Shown here in pieces: positions 1 through 8,343 of a DNA stretch of 40,543 nt. The notes under the pieces were generated by a model. It was not told the DNA's origin. It ran no database searches and saw only the letters and a list, made by a program, of their open reading frames with translations. The position numbers were made by a program, and so were the translations under genes. Source of the DNA: Bacillota bacterium (GTDB taxonomy: Bacteria; Bacillota_I; Bacilli_A; Acholeplasmatales; Acholeplasmataceae); NCBI GenBank assembly GCA_018817915.1, contig JAHISX010000055.1, positions 1-40,543 on the forward strand, written 5' to 3'. Numbering within the stretch: the stretch's first letter is position 1; each line of letters begins with the position of its first letter.

Positions 1-1
1 A

Positions 2-97
2 AGAGCATATGGTGATATGTTTAGAGACAAAAACAATAAAAAAGATGGCCGCTCTCTAAAAGAACAACCATCTTACTTAAATGATTTAAATGATTAA
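2..97 (+). other. 3' end of an unidentified reading frame at the window edge
   Basis: Frame 2 is open from the window edge to TAA at 95-97 and reads as a hydrophilic tail ending in PSYLNDLND. It overlaps the first codons of the helicase-like ORF at 90. It may be the end of an unrelated upstream gene or the frameshifted continuation of the helicase. I do not recognise it; the part before the window is needed. Confidence 0.3.
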
Positions 98-1046
98 GGT
101 CTTTTTTCACTTAGTCCTTGACATAGGGTATACATTAGAATATGTCTACGTTAAGGATGGTATTTTCGATAACAGAAGAAATGTAGAAGAAGCTAAAGCC
201 GTTATTAAACTATTACGCAAAATTCTTAGGGAACGTGAAAATAATGAAACTATAGGTGTCATTACATTTAACAGTACACAAAGAGATCTAATTGAAAATT
301 ATGTCGATGCCGAACTATTTAAACAAAGCACTTATCAGAAACAATTTGAAACTGAACTTTATCGAACAGAAGATGGAGAAGATCAAAGTTTATTTATTAA
401 AAATATTGAAAATGTCCAAGGGGATGAAAGAGATATTATTATATTCTCAATGGGATATGGTCGGGACTTAAGTGGAGTCGTACATAGAAGATTTGGTTGG
501 CTTAATAACGATGGAGGTCAAAATCGATTAAATGTTGCTATTAGCCGTGCTAAACAAAAGATTTATTTTGTTTCTTCATTATTTCCTGAAGAATTAAAAG
601 TGGATGACTTGAAAAGCACTGGTCCTAAATTACTAAAAGATTATATGAGATATTGTTATTATATTTCAAATAAGAAGCCAGAGTTAGCAAGAGATGTACT
701 CAATCAATTGCATGCAGAAGGTTCTAATCATGCAGAAGAAGTTTTATCAGATTTAGTGTTAGACATCAAACAGCGATTAGAAAGAAATAATTATATCGTC
801 AAGACTTCAATAGGTATTGGAAGATATAGTATTAATTTAGCAGTATATGATCAAGAAACATTATCTTATAAGTTAGGTATTATTTGTGATGTCGATGAAG
901 TGAAAACTGCTAATTCTAGAAGAGATCTCATCCATCAAGAAAAGTACTTAAAAGCAAGAAATTGGAAATTATACCGAGTGTTTGCTTCAAATTGGTATAT
1001 AGACCAAGCAAAAGAAATGAGAAATATCAGAGATTTAATAAAATAA
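90..1046 (+). pseudogene. Truncated DUF4011/AAA_12-type superfamily 1 helicase, C-terminal part
   Basis: The 318-residue product matches the C-terminal third of large SF1 helicases of the DUF4011/AAA_12 type. Residues about 110-170 hold the late helicase motifs NVQGDERDIIIFS and GGQNRLNVAISRAK (motifs V-VI). The last 90 residues (from about 225) look like the restriction-endonuclease-like domain (REase_MTES_1575) that ends these proteins. Walker A, Walker B and the N-terminal domains are missing. This is not caused by the window edge, because the same frame has a stop at 57-59. The ATG at 90 has no Shine-Dalgarno sequence. It is therefore best read as the remnant of a longer defence- or repair-associated helicase, broken by a deletion or frameshift. 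A short functional protein is possible but less likely. Confidence 0.6.
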
Positions 1047-1069
1047 TAAATTTTAAGCAAATAGACAAA

Positions 1070-1111
1070 AAAATCTTAGCCTATTAGACTAAGATTTTCT
1101 ATTTTTTATTT
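1070..1111. terminator. Bidirectional intrinsic terminator between convergent genes
   Basis: Stem AAAATCTTAG (1070-1079) pairs with CTAAGATTTT (1089-1098) across a 9-nt loop. A T-rich run follows on the plus strand and an A-run precedes it, so it can serve both the helicase remnant and the DUF2188 gene. Confidence 0.8.
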
Positions 1112-1317
1112 GACTTCATAGCTTGTTCTCTTACAATACCATCTTTATTCTTAATATTGATTGAACCACCACTTTTTCCAGCTAATTCTTTAGCTCTAGC
1201 AATAGCTTCAACTTGTGTAGCAAATGAATCTGATTTTTTAACTGAACCATGGCGACGAACTATCCATAAACCAGTTTTTTTATCGTTGAAAACAGTATAA
1301 TTGCTTAATAAGCCCAT
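1099..1317 (-). CDS. DUF2188 family small protein
   Basis: A 72-residue protein with the DUF2188 pattern: an N-terminal beta strand (YTVFNDKKTGLWIVRRHG), a central helix beginning near FATQVEAIARAKELA, and a closing strand with GGSINIKNKDGIV. The family is widespread, of unknown function, and often encoded as a single small gene. The more upstream ATG at 1323 lies only about one base from the GGAG of the ribosome binding site. The second ATG at 1317 has a normal 7-base spacer, so I start there. The basic C-terminus (AMKSNKK) is typical. It is a single-gene unit converging on the helicase remnant. Confidence 0.75.
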   Translation of the reverse strand: MGLLSNYTVFNDKKTGLWIVRRHGSVKKSDSFATQVEAIARAKELAGKSGGSINIKNKDGIVREQAMKSNKK

Positions 1318-1518
1318 AATCATTCTCCTTTCAAGGTTAATATTTATGACGCACCTTAATCTTACTTCTTTATCTAACTTAATACAACTATAAACGACAC
1401 AATATAGGGATAACTGTACAAAAGATCATCCTTTTAAATATATAAACATTAAAAAGAGTAATAATTGATGATTTTATGGAAATATATATTGAAGAATGTT
1501 AAAAGTAATTTCTATTTT

Positions 1519-1547
1519 TTGTGATAAAATTGTATTAAATATAAAAT
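1519..1547 (+). promoter_or_regulatory. Promoter of the InlB-repeat/BMP lipoprotein gene
   Basis: TTGTGA (1519-1524) and TAAAAT (1542-1547) are separated by 17 bases, shortly before the GGAGGG ribosome binding site at 1558-1563. Inference from consensus only. Confidence 0.5.
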
Positions 1548-1570
1548 ACATTTCACTGGAGGGATTATTT

Positions 1571-3103
1571 GTGTGGAAGTCTAAATTATTCATTATTCCT
1601 ATGATTCTAGGGTTGGGGATTTTTTTATTTTCATGTGTTGGTTCTAAAGAATATACGATTTCTTTTGAATCAAATGGAGGTAGTGAAGTTGCATCGATTA
1701 TATCTGATGGTACAACATCCTTTACAGCACCACAAAATCCTATAAAAGAAGGATATTTATTTGATGGATGGTATAGCGATGCTGCTTTTGAATCTATTTA
1801 TAACTTTAAAAGTATTCCGTCAGAAAATTTAGTACTTTATGCAAAATGGGATCTTGTGACCTATGACATTTATTATGTTTTAGAAGGCGGGAACAACAGC
1901 TTAAGTAATCCTTATCATTATACAATGACTACATCAACAATTATCTTAGAAAATGCAAACAAAGAAGGTTATACATTTTTAGGATGGTTTGATAATGATA
2001 ATTTGTCTGGTGATGCCGTGACCGAGATCGAAGAAGGAACAACTGGGGATATCACGCTTTATGCGAAATTTGAATTATCAATGGGTATTGATATAGCATT
2101 GATCACTGATGGAGGATCAATCAGTGATGAATCATACAATCAAGCAGTTTATGAGGGTATGTATCAATATGCAGTGGATAATGGGAAAACATTTGCTTAC
2201 TATATACCAGAACAAAGTAATACAGCTGACTTGCTAGCGGCAATTATCGTCGCTATTAGTGATGGTGCTGATATCGTCGTACTTCCTGGATTTTTATTTG
2301 AAGTTGCTGCTTATTATGCACAAGATCTATTTCCTGATGTAACCTTCATCTTGATAGATGGTTATCCTCATGACGACGCATATGTAGATTTTAAAATTGG
2401 AGAAAATACGTTAACCGTCTATTTCAACGAGTCACAAGCAGGATTTTTAGCTGGTTATGCTGCAGTTATGGAAGGCAATACACATCTGGGATTCATGGGT
2501 GGTATGCCAGTGCCTATGGTTATCAGTTATGGCATGGGATATATCTATGGTGCATATTATGCTGCTGATGAATTGGATGTAACTTTAGATTTTGATGATA
2601 GCACGTATACATATTTGGGTAGTTTCAGTCCATCCCAAGAATTTGTTATGTTAGCTTCAAATTGGTATCAAGCAGGGACAGAAGTAATCTTTGGTGTTTC
2701 AGGAGGGGCAAACTTAAGTATTATCATTGCAGCAGAAATATATGATCGCAATGTCATAGGTGTTGATGTTGATATGTCAAGCATGTCGGATGTTATATTA
2801 ACAAGTGCTATAAAAAACATGTCACTTGCTGCATATGTTGCTCTAGATGATTTTTACAAAGGTATATTGACCACTGGAGTTGTCTTAACATTAGGTGCTC
2901 TAGATGATGGCATCATTATTCCGTTTGATACGAGTAGATTTGATACATTTACTCAAGCAGAGTATGATGCTATTTATGCAGATTTAGTAGATGGTACAAT
3001 AGTAGTCCCTACAACATGGAACGCTTTAGCAGCTTTACTCACTGCCTTAGGTATTGAAGCAAATACATTTAGTGAAGGCAATGTTACTTATGTAGTTAAT
3101 TAA
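1571..3103 (+). CDS. Lipoprotein with two InlB-type repeats and a BMP/PnrA-like binding domain
   Basis: The 510-residue product begins with a lipoprotein signal ending in FLFSC (Cys22). Two Listeria-Bacteroides (InlB B / Flg_new) repeats follow at about residues 28-165, with the hallmarks NGG, EGY.F.GW and LYAKW. From about residue 172 to the end the sequence resembles the basic membrane protein family (PnrA/Med, PF02608), which binds nucleosides for ABC import: IDIALITDGGSISDESYNQ, ADIVVLPG and ESQAGFLAGYAAVMEG. I start at GTG 1571 because GGAGGG lies 7 bases upstream and the signal peptide begins there; the in-frame start at 1496 lies before the likely promoter. No permease or ATPase gene is adjacent, which is unusual for a transporter subunit. 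A surface sensor or ligand scavenger is an alternative. Confidence 0.8.
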   Translation: MWKSKLFIIPMILGLGIFLFSCVGSKEYTISFESNGGSEVASIISDGTTSFTAPQNPIKEGYLFDGWYSDAAFESIYNFKSIPSENLVLYAKWDLVTYDIYYVLEGGNNSLSNPYHYTMTTSTIILENANKEGYTFLGWFDNDNLSGDAVTEIEEGTTGDITLYAKFELSMGIDIALITDGGSISDESYNQAVYEGMYQYAVDNGKTFAYYIPEQSNTADLLAAIIVAISDGADIVVLPGFLFEVAAYYAQDLFPDVTFILIDGYPHDDAYVDFKIGENTLTVYFNESQAGFLAGYAAVMEGNTHLGFMGGMPVPMVISYGMGYIYGAYYAADELDVTLDFDDSTYTYLGSFSPSQEFVMLASNWYQAGTEVIFGVSGGANLSIIIAAEIYDRNVIGVDVDMSSMSDVILTSAIKNMSLAAYVALDDFYKGILTTGVVLTLGALDDGIIIPFDTSRFDTFTQAEYDAIYADLVDGTIVVPTTWNALAALLTALGIEANTFSEGNVTYVVN

Positions 3104-3148
3104 TGAGTTATTTACAAAGTAAAAAAATATAAATAGATCATTATTAAA

Positions 3149-3175
3149 ACTCAATATCTAATTGAGTCGGTTTTT
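3149..3175 (+). terminator. Intrinsic terminator after the BMP-like lipoprotein gene
   Basis: ACTCAAT (3149-3155) pairs with ATTGAGT (3161-3167) over a 5-nt loop, followed by CGG and a run of five T. The stem is short, so strength is uncertain. Confidence 0.55.
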
Positions 3176-3187
3176 AATCGCAATACA

Positions 3188-3216
3188 TTGCTTCCGATCA
3201 ATTTATCTCATATAAT
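3188..3216 (+). promoter_or_regulatory. Promoter of the membrane HTH regulator gene
   Basis: TTGCTT (3188-3193) and a perfect TATAAT (3211-3216) with a 17-base spacer, followed by a G-rich ribosome binding site before ATG 3235. Confidence 0.65.
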
Positions 3217-3234
3217 CATTGTGGGGGTAGTACA

Positions 3235-4752
3235 ATGAGAAACGAACAAGTTGGGAAATTACTAAAGGAATTACGCATCAAGAATAATTTAACACAAGCT
3301 GATTTAGCCGAAAAGGTTGGAGTTACTTTTCAGGCTGTATCTAGATGGGAAAAAGGAATCAACACGCCTAATCTAGAAACCTTGATTGCTCTAAAGCAAC
3401 TATATAACATTAGCGTGGATGAATTACTTCTTGAAGTCAAAATTCCCAAACAAGATAATCCTAAAAATGCACATTGGATTATACGATTTTTTCTTTTTCC
3501 AATTCCACTTTTTCTCTTTTCTTTAGGTGTAACCCAATTTTACTTCTTTTTAAATACATCTTATGCGATAACTATCATGGCAGTATTTTTCATGGTTATC
3601 GAAATGTTAATCATTGGGTTAGTTAAGGTTAAGGAAAGATCAAGGTTTTATCTCATATTACTAGGACTTTTCTTATTAGCAACAGGACTCATTTACGGAA
3701 CGAATTTCTATTATTACAATCAAATGTATGTACCTTATCTGATTGAAGTAGATTCAATTAAGCTTGACATTGATTATAGTGATCAAGGACCAATACCCAT
3801 TCAATTAACCCACGATAATCGTGATTATGTTCTCATCTATCACCGGTTACGTGACAAAATTTATTTGTATGATATTAATGCAAGTTTAGAAACCATGGTA
3901 GCCACAATAGAAACATATGAAAAACCTGTGATGAGTGTAGCAATCATAGGCGATGATATCTATTATTCTACTTATGATGAATATATTAATGATTGTGAAA
4001 TTTATAAAATCAATCTGAACACCAATGTTTCTGAATTTGTTATCTCATCAAGTACGAATTATGATGTGCTATCCGATGGAACCAATTTATACTTAGTAAC
4101 ACAATATGAACCACTAATTTATCATGAGGATTCTATATTTAAACTTGAAGGAAATTCTATTGTCCATGTGGTTGATTTTAATTTTGAGATCTATGACATT
4201 TTATATAGTGAGTTTTATGAAGCCTTTTATATTTCAATCATTAATTCAGATATTAGGGGTAATATCCTCATTTACGATAATTATTTTACTTATAACCATA
4301 CTATTTTTAATGATGCTAGCCAAGACTTTTTTGATATTAAAGATGATGGCAGTAAAATCATTTCATCATATGAGGATGAACTTGTTCGTATTTTATACAC
4401 AGATGTTGAGATGACAGGATTCATTGGAGGGGTTGATGGGATTCATAATACAGGAGATTACTATACATATCGTGGAGCTCTATTGGATCCCCAATGGAAT
4501 ATTCTTAATGAAAATGCGTTTGTCAAACCAAATTTTAGGCAAGGATCAGGGCATTTGTTATTTCATAGAGAGATGAGTCTAGAGTATATTAGTATTGAAC
4601 AAGATGAGGTGACTTTATTAGAAAGCTATTCAAGACAAATAGAAGAGATTGCGATAAATAGTTACTTAAGACATGTTCTTATGTTTAGTTCATTACCGCT
4701 GATTGCTTTGTTCGTGACATTAGGTGTCATTGTGAAAAAGAAGGGTTTATAA
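3235..4752 (+). CDS. XRE-family HTH regulator fused to four membrane segments and an extracytoplasmic domain
   Basis: Residues 7-65 are a Cro/C1-type helix-turn-helix (RIKNNLTQADLAEKVGVTFQ, then VSRWEKG and the INTPNLETLI helix). Hydrophobic segments lie at about 81-103, 110-130 and 138-160. A mostly beta, aromatic-rich region of about 310 residues follows, then a last membrane segment at about 481-500 ending in KKKGL. The charge pattern (KVKER after segment 2, KKK at the end) puts the HTH and C-terminus in the cytoplasm and the long domain outside. That domain has irregular repeats such as IYLYDIN, DIYYSTYDE and EIYKINLN that suggest a beta-propeller. XRE proteins with a short membrane tail are common in Firmicutes; the large outer domain is not. 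It may be a one-component transmembrane sensor. Target genes are unknown. The gene stands alone with its own promoter. Confidence 0.7.
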   Translation: MRNEQVGKLLKELRIKNNLTQADLAEKVGVTFQAVSRWEKGINTPNLETLIALKQLYNISVDELLLEVKIPKQDNPKNAHWIIRFFLFPIPLFLFSLGVTQFYFFLNTSYAITIMAVFFMVIEMLIIGLVKVKERSRFYLILLGLFLLATGLIYGTNFYYYNQMYVPYLIEVDSIKLDIDYSDQGPIPIQLTHDNRDYVLIYHRLRDKIYLYDINASLETMVATIETYEKPVMSVAIIGDDIYYSTYDEYINDCEIYKINLNTNVSEFVISSSTNYDVLSDGTNLYLVTQYEPLIYHEDSIFKLEGNSIVHVVDFNFEIYDILYSEFYEAFYISIINSDIRGNILIYDNYFTYNHTIFNDASQDFFDIKDDGSKIISSYEDELVRILYTDVEMTGFIGGVDGIHNTGDYYTYRGALLDPQWNILNENAFVKPNFRQGSGHLLFHREMSLEYISIEQDEVTLLESYSRQIEEIAINSYLRHVLMFSSLPLIALFVTLGVIVKKKGL

Positions 4753-4780
4753 ACATCGTTTATGTGAATAGAGTAATAAA

Positions 4781-4810
4781 AAAAACTAGAAAATTTTCTA
4801 GTTTTTATTT
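4781..4810. terminator. Palindromic intrinsic terminator
   Basis: The A-run plus ACTAGAAAA (4785-4793) is perfectly palindromic with TTTTCTAGT (4794-4802) followed by a T-run. It can form a hairpin on either strand. Confidence 0.65.
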
Positions 4811-4928
4811 TTTATATTTTAGTATGAATATTTAGAAAATAATAGGATTGTACGAATGCATGAAAAACCGTGATATGTTATGTATATTTCAATGAACATC
4901 AGTAAAAAGGTTTTCATTACTAATATTT

Positions 4929-4957
4929 TTGCATAAATGGGCTATGAATAGTATAAT
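4929..4957 (+). promoter_or_regulatory. fprA promoter
   Basis: TTGCAT (4929-4934) and TATAAT (4952-4957) with exactly 17 bases between them. Transcription would start near 4964. Confidence 0.7.
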
Positions 4958-4968
4958 GTATGTGATAC

Positions 4969-5009
4969 AGCGTGAAGCTAAAAGCGTCATGCTATTACAT
5001 GAAATGTAA
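4969..5009 (+). promoter_or_regulatory. Two hairpins in the fprA leader
   Basis: AGCGTGAAGC (4969-4978) pairs imperfectly (one wobble, one mismatch) with GCGTCATGCT (4984-4993). TTACAT (4995-5000) pairs perfectly with ATGTAA (5004-5009), immediately before the AAAGGAG ribosome binding site. These may be mRNA-stability or translational elements, or the second may be a protein-binding palindrome. Confidence 0.45.
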
Positions 5010-5024
5010 AAGGAGTATAACCAT

Positions 5025-6206
5025 ATGGAAGCAGTTTTAATAAAAGAAAATATTTATTGGGTGGGAGTTCTTGACTGGAACTTAAGAGATTTTCACGGAT
5101 ATTCAACAAGTTTAGGTGGTACATATAATGCATATCTTATCTTAGATGAGAAAATCACGTTAATTGATAATGTCTATGCACCATTTGCTGAAGAAATGAT
5201 TGAACGTATTAAATCAGTCATTGATCCATCAAAAATTGAGGTCATTATTTCAAATCATAGTGAACCTGATCACAGTGGTAGTATTCATGCAGTTTTAAAA
5301 TATGCACCAAACGCTAAAATTTATGCATCGGGACCTTCTGGAGTGCGTTCCATGATGGGGACTTATCATGATATCGAAGTTTTACCTGTCAAAACAAATG
5401 ATATCGTAAACATTGGTAAAAGAGATCTCAAATTTATTCAAACACCTTTAGTTCATTGGCCTGATAACATGGTTACCTATAGTGCATATGACAAAATTTT
5501 ATTCAGTAATGATATGTTGGGACAACATATCGCATCATTTGAAAGATACGATGAAGATTTTGCAATTGAATTTCTTTTGAGTGAGTTAAGAAATTATTAT
5601 GCAAACATTGTCTTACCTTATGGTGTCCAAACCCAAAAGGCACTTGCTATTGTTAAGCAACTAGATATTGAATTGATTGCGCCTAGTCATGGTATCATCT
5701 GGAAGAAGTACATCAAAGAAGCAATTGATCTTTATGATAAGATGAGTAAATACGAAAAAGAAAATAAAGCTGTGGTACTTTATGATTCTATGTGGGGTAG
5801 CACAGAAAAGATGGCTTTAGAAGTTGCTGAATCTTTTTCAAATGCTGGAATTAAAACTCTCGTACGTCACGTCAGAAAATCACCAAATTCAGATTTAATT
5901 GTTGATCTAATGGATGCTAAGTATATTGCTGTTGGATCACCAACATTAAATAATGGCATCATGCCATCACTTGCTAGTTTTTTATGCTACATGAAAGGCT
6001 TAAATCCAAGAAAACTTAATTTCTTTGTTTTTGGTAGTTATGGTTGGAGCGGACAAGGCACTGAAATCGCTGATAAAGAACTTGAAGATATGGGATACAC
6101 AAGAATTATTGAGCCTTTGAGAATTCAATATTCTCCAAAATCTGAGCAGATTAATTTAATGAAAGAAAATATCGCAATGGCTTTGAAAGAATTTGCTACT
6201 AAATAA
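5025..6206 (+). CDS. fprA: Flavodiiron protein (A-type flavoprotein, O2/NO reductase)
   Basis: The 393-residue product has the family's two domains. The N-terminal metallo-beta-lactamase fold carries all six diiron ligands: His78, Glu80 and Asp82 in HSEPDH, His144 in HWPDN, Asp163 in FSND and His222 in PSHG. The C-terminal flavodoxin domain (from about residue 248, YDSMWGSTEKMA) binds FMN. Such enzymes reduce O2 to water or NO to N2O in the cytoplasm of anaerobes, taking electrons from rubredoxin or F420/NADH systems. Its length equals that of the Moorella/Methanothermobacter enzymes, with no fused rubredoxin domain, so a separate electron donor is expected elsewhere. It is monocistronic, with a good promoter and a terminator. 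It implies an anaerobic or microaerophilic life with oxygen exposure. Confidence 0.93.
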   Translation: MEAVLIKENIYWVGVLDWNLRDFHGYSTSLGGTYNAYLILDEKITLIDNVYAPFAEEMIERIKSVIDPSKIEVIISNHSEPDHSGSIHAVLKYAPNAKIYASGPSGVRSMMGTYHDIEVLPVKTNDIVNIGKRDLKFIQTPLVHWPDNMVTYSAYDKILFSNDMLGQHIASFERYDEDFAIEFLLSELRNYYANIVLPYGVQTQKALAIVKQLDIELIAPSHGIIWKKYIKEAIDLYDKMSKYEKENKAVVLYDSMWGSTEKMALEVAESFSNAGIKTLVRHVRKSPNSDLIVDLMDAKYIAVGSPTLNNGIMPSLASFLCYMKGLNPRKLNFFVFGSYGWSGQGTEIADKELEDMGYTRIIEPLRIQYSPKSEQINLMKENIAMALKEFATK

Positions 6207-6222
6207 TATTTAAATATAGAAG

Positions 6223-6253
6223 AAGCAATTGACTTTTAGTCACTTGCTTTTTT
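6223..6253 (+). terminator. Intrinsic terminator after fprA
   Basis: AAGCAATTGAC (6223-6233) pairs with GTCACTTGCTT (6239-6249), with one mismatch, and runs into six T. Confidence 0.75.
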
Positions 6254-6388
6254 AATTTTTTAGAGAAATATAAGCATGCATATACAGTTATTTTCTAGTG
6301 AAGAACTTCACGATTTAATATATTAAAAGTAAATAACAAGTTTTTATTGAGAAAAGTTAAAATACTTCTTTAAATATGAGTCTTACCA

Positions 6389-6397
6389 TGCTATAAT
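6389..6397 (+). promoter_or_regulatory. Extended -10 promoter of phnD
   Basis: TGCTATAAT (6389-6397). The expected -35 position (6369-6374, TTTAAA) is poor, as is usual for extended -10 promoters. Start codon 6429 follows the purine-rich site AGAGGAGA. Confidence 0.6.
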
Positions 6398-6428
6398 GAA
6401 ACCATAAAATCTATAAGAGGAGAGTATT

Positions 6429-7490
6429 ATGGTAAAGAAAATCGCGCTTTTTGTTCTTACATTTGTTATGATCATAGGTTTGGCTTCATGCACAGGGGAA
6501 CCTGCAGAAAAAACAAACCTAAGTGTATTCTTTGTCCCTTCAAGAGATAACGCAACCTTAGTTCAGGGAATTAGTTACTTGCCAGAGCTTCTAAAAGCTG
6601 AAATGGCCACTCTAGGTTATGATTTTGAAACAGTTAGTGTTTATGTTGGTACTTCATACGAAGCAGTCGGCGAAGCACTAGATGCTGGTACAGCTGACAT
6701 CGGGTTTATTCCTGGTGGTACTTATGCAGTTTATTCTGATGGCGAAAACATGGATGTTGCTTTAACTGCAACTCGTGGTGGTCTATCTAAAGATTTTTCA
6801 GATGCTAAAGATTGGAATGATGGTGTTGCTACAGTATCAGATCCAGAATACCAAGTAACTTATTATCGTTCAATCGGTATCGTTGGACAAACTACTAAAG
6901 GCCGTGAACTTGCTGACATCATTAATGGTGGTGGTGACATTACGTGGGAAGATTTACAAGATGCTAAGATTGGTGTACAATCAGTCACTTCATCTGCTGG
7001 ACGCGTTTATCCTTCTTTATTATTCAATGAATTATATGGTCACACTTTAGCAGATCTTCCTGCTGCAAATGTTATCTTAGTTTCTGGATACGGCGGAGCT
7101 GCTTCAGCTTTAGCATCCGGTTCTGTTGATATCGCATTTGGTTATGCAGATTTCAGAAGAGATTATGCTGATGAATGGATTTCTACTGAAGAAGGTGGAT
7201 ACAGCCAAGAAAATACAATTTGGGAAGACACTGATGTTGTTTTCGTTACTGAGGGTGTTTATAATGATACAATTACAGTTTCTAAGAAAACTGTAGATGA
7301 TGATCTTCAAGCAGCTATTGAACAAGCATTCATTAATCTAGTTCAAGACACAACACCACTTGCTAGTCCTTCAGGTGTATTCTTAATGGTCAAAGACATC
7401 TTTACAGTATATAGTCATGAAGGTTATAGAACTGCTGATGATTCTGATTATGATGTTGCACGTGCAGCTAACTTAATCGTTAACGGCTAA
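6429..7490 (+). CDS. phnD: Phosphonate/phosphite-type ABC transporter substrate-binding lipoprotein
   Basis: The 353-residue protein has a lipoprotein signal ending GLASC (Cys21) and a periplasmic-binding fold of the PhnD/PtxB family: an N-terminal VFFVPSRD strand, then LDAGTADIGFIPGGTYAVY, QSVTSSAGRVYPSLLF and ASGSVDIAFGYADF. The family binds phosphonates, phosphite or related phosphorus oxyanions outside the membrane. The ligand cannot be fixed from sequence. It heads the phnDCEE cluster and is separated from phnC by a hairpin that may limit readthrough, so the binding protein could be made in excess. No C-P lyase, phosphonatase or ptxD gene is nearby. Confidence 0.9.
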   Translation: MVKKIALFVLTFVMIIGLASCTGEPAEKTNLSVFFVPSRDNATLVQGISYLPELLKAEMATLGYDFETVSVYVGTSYEAVGEALDAGTADIGFIPGGTYAVYSDGENMDVALTATRGGLSKDFSDAKDWNDGVATVSDPEYQVTYYRSIGIVGQTTKGRELADIINGGGDITWEDLQDAKIGVQSVTSSAGRVYPSLLFNELYGHTLADLPAANVILVSGYGGAASALASGSVDIAFGYADFRRDYADEWISTEEGGYSQENTIWEDTDVVFVTEGVYNDTITVSKKTVDDDLQAAIEQAFINLVQDTTPLASPSGVFLMVKDIFTVYSHEGYRTADDSDYDVARAANLIVNG

Positions 7491-7525
7491 CTAATTTTAA
7501 AACAAACAAGAATATTTGAAAAATT

Positions 7526-7556
7526 AGGCTTAGTATTATATTAAGCCTTCTTTTTT
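7526..7556 (+). terminator. Intercistronic terminator-like hairpin between phnD and phnC
   Basis: AGGCTTA (7526-7532) pairs with TAAGCCT (7542-7548) over a 9-nt loop, followed closely by six T (7551-7556). It is a short stem and probably allows partial readthrough into phnC, since no promoter is evident between it and phnC. Confidence 0.65.
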
Positions 7557-7572
7557 CTAAAAGGAGCACACA

Positions 7573-8343
7573 ATGATAGAATTTCAAAATGTGAGTAAAA
7601 CATATGCTAATGGTGTTGAAGCACTCAAAAACATTTCCCTTAAAATTGAACCCGGTGAGTTTGTTGCTATTATTGGGTTAAGTGGTGCAGGAAAATCAAC
7701 ATTGATTAAGCTTGTAAATAAAATGATTGATGTCACTGATGGTAATGTCATCGTTAATGGTCTAGAAATTCCTGACTTAAGAGGGAAGGCACTTAGACAA
7801 TATAGAAGACATGTAGGCATGGTTTTCCAATCATTTAACTTAATCAATAGAACTTCAGTGATCAACAATGTTTTGGCCGCAAGAGTTCCTGATATTAATC
7901 CACTTTTTAGTCTTCTAGGTATATTTACCAAAGCAGATAAACTAATGGCATTAGAGTCACTACATAAAGTCGGTATTTTAGAAAAAGCTTATATTCGTGC
8001 TGACCAACTTTCAGGTGGTCAACAGCAAAGAGTAGCTTTGGCCAGAACCCTCGCTCAAAATCCAACGATTATTTTAGCTGATGAACCGGTTGCTTCATTA
8101 GACCCAATTACAGCTAATCAAATTATGAAAGATTTTGAACGCATCAATCAAACTGAAAAAATAACCATTTTAGTCAACATGCATCACGTAGACTTGGCAC
8201 TAAAATATGCTTCAAGAGTGATAGGTATTAATAAAGGGGAAATTGTCTATGACGGTGGTACCGATGATATCACAGAAGACATCTTGAAAACCATTTATGG
8301 GAGAGAGCTGACCGATGAAGACATTATGTTCAAAGATAAGTAA
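7573..8343 (+). CDS. phnC: Phosphonate-type ABC transporter ATP-binding protein
   Basis: The 256-residue ATPase has Walker A GLSGAGKS (35-42), Q-loop VFQSFNL (about 84-90), signature LSGGQ (146-150), Walker B IILADEP (166-172) and the switch His in MHHVD. The PhnC subfamily is shown by the VNKMIDVTDGNVIVNG region and by the neighbours. It powers uptake through the two following permeases. AAAGGAG precedes ATG 7573. Its 3' end overlaps the first permease gene by 29 bases, so the two are probably translationally coupled. Confidence 0.93.
   Translation: MIEFQNVSKTYANGVEALKNISLKIEPGEFVAIIGLSGAGKSTLIKLVNKMIDVTDGNVIVNGLEIPDLRGKALRQYRRHVGMVFQSFNLINRTSVINNVLAARVPDINPLFSLLGIFTKADKLMALESLHKVGILEKAYIRADQLSGGQQQRVALARTLAQNPTIILADEPVASLDPITANQIMKDFERINQTEKITILVNMHHVDLALKYASRVIGINKGEIVYDGGTDDITEDILKTIYGRELTDEDIMFKDK

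Noticed and set aside
4785-4802. Palindrome as a protein-binding operator
   Set aside because: The flanking A- and T-runs and the position right after a gene fit an intrinsic terminator better.
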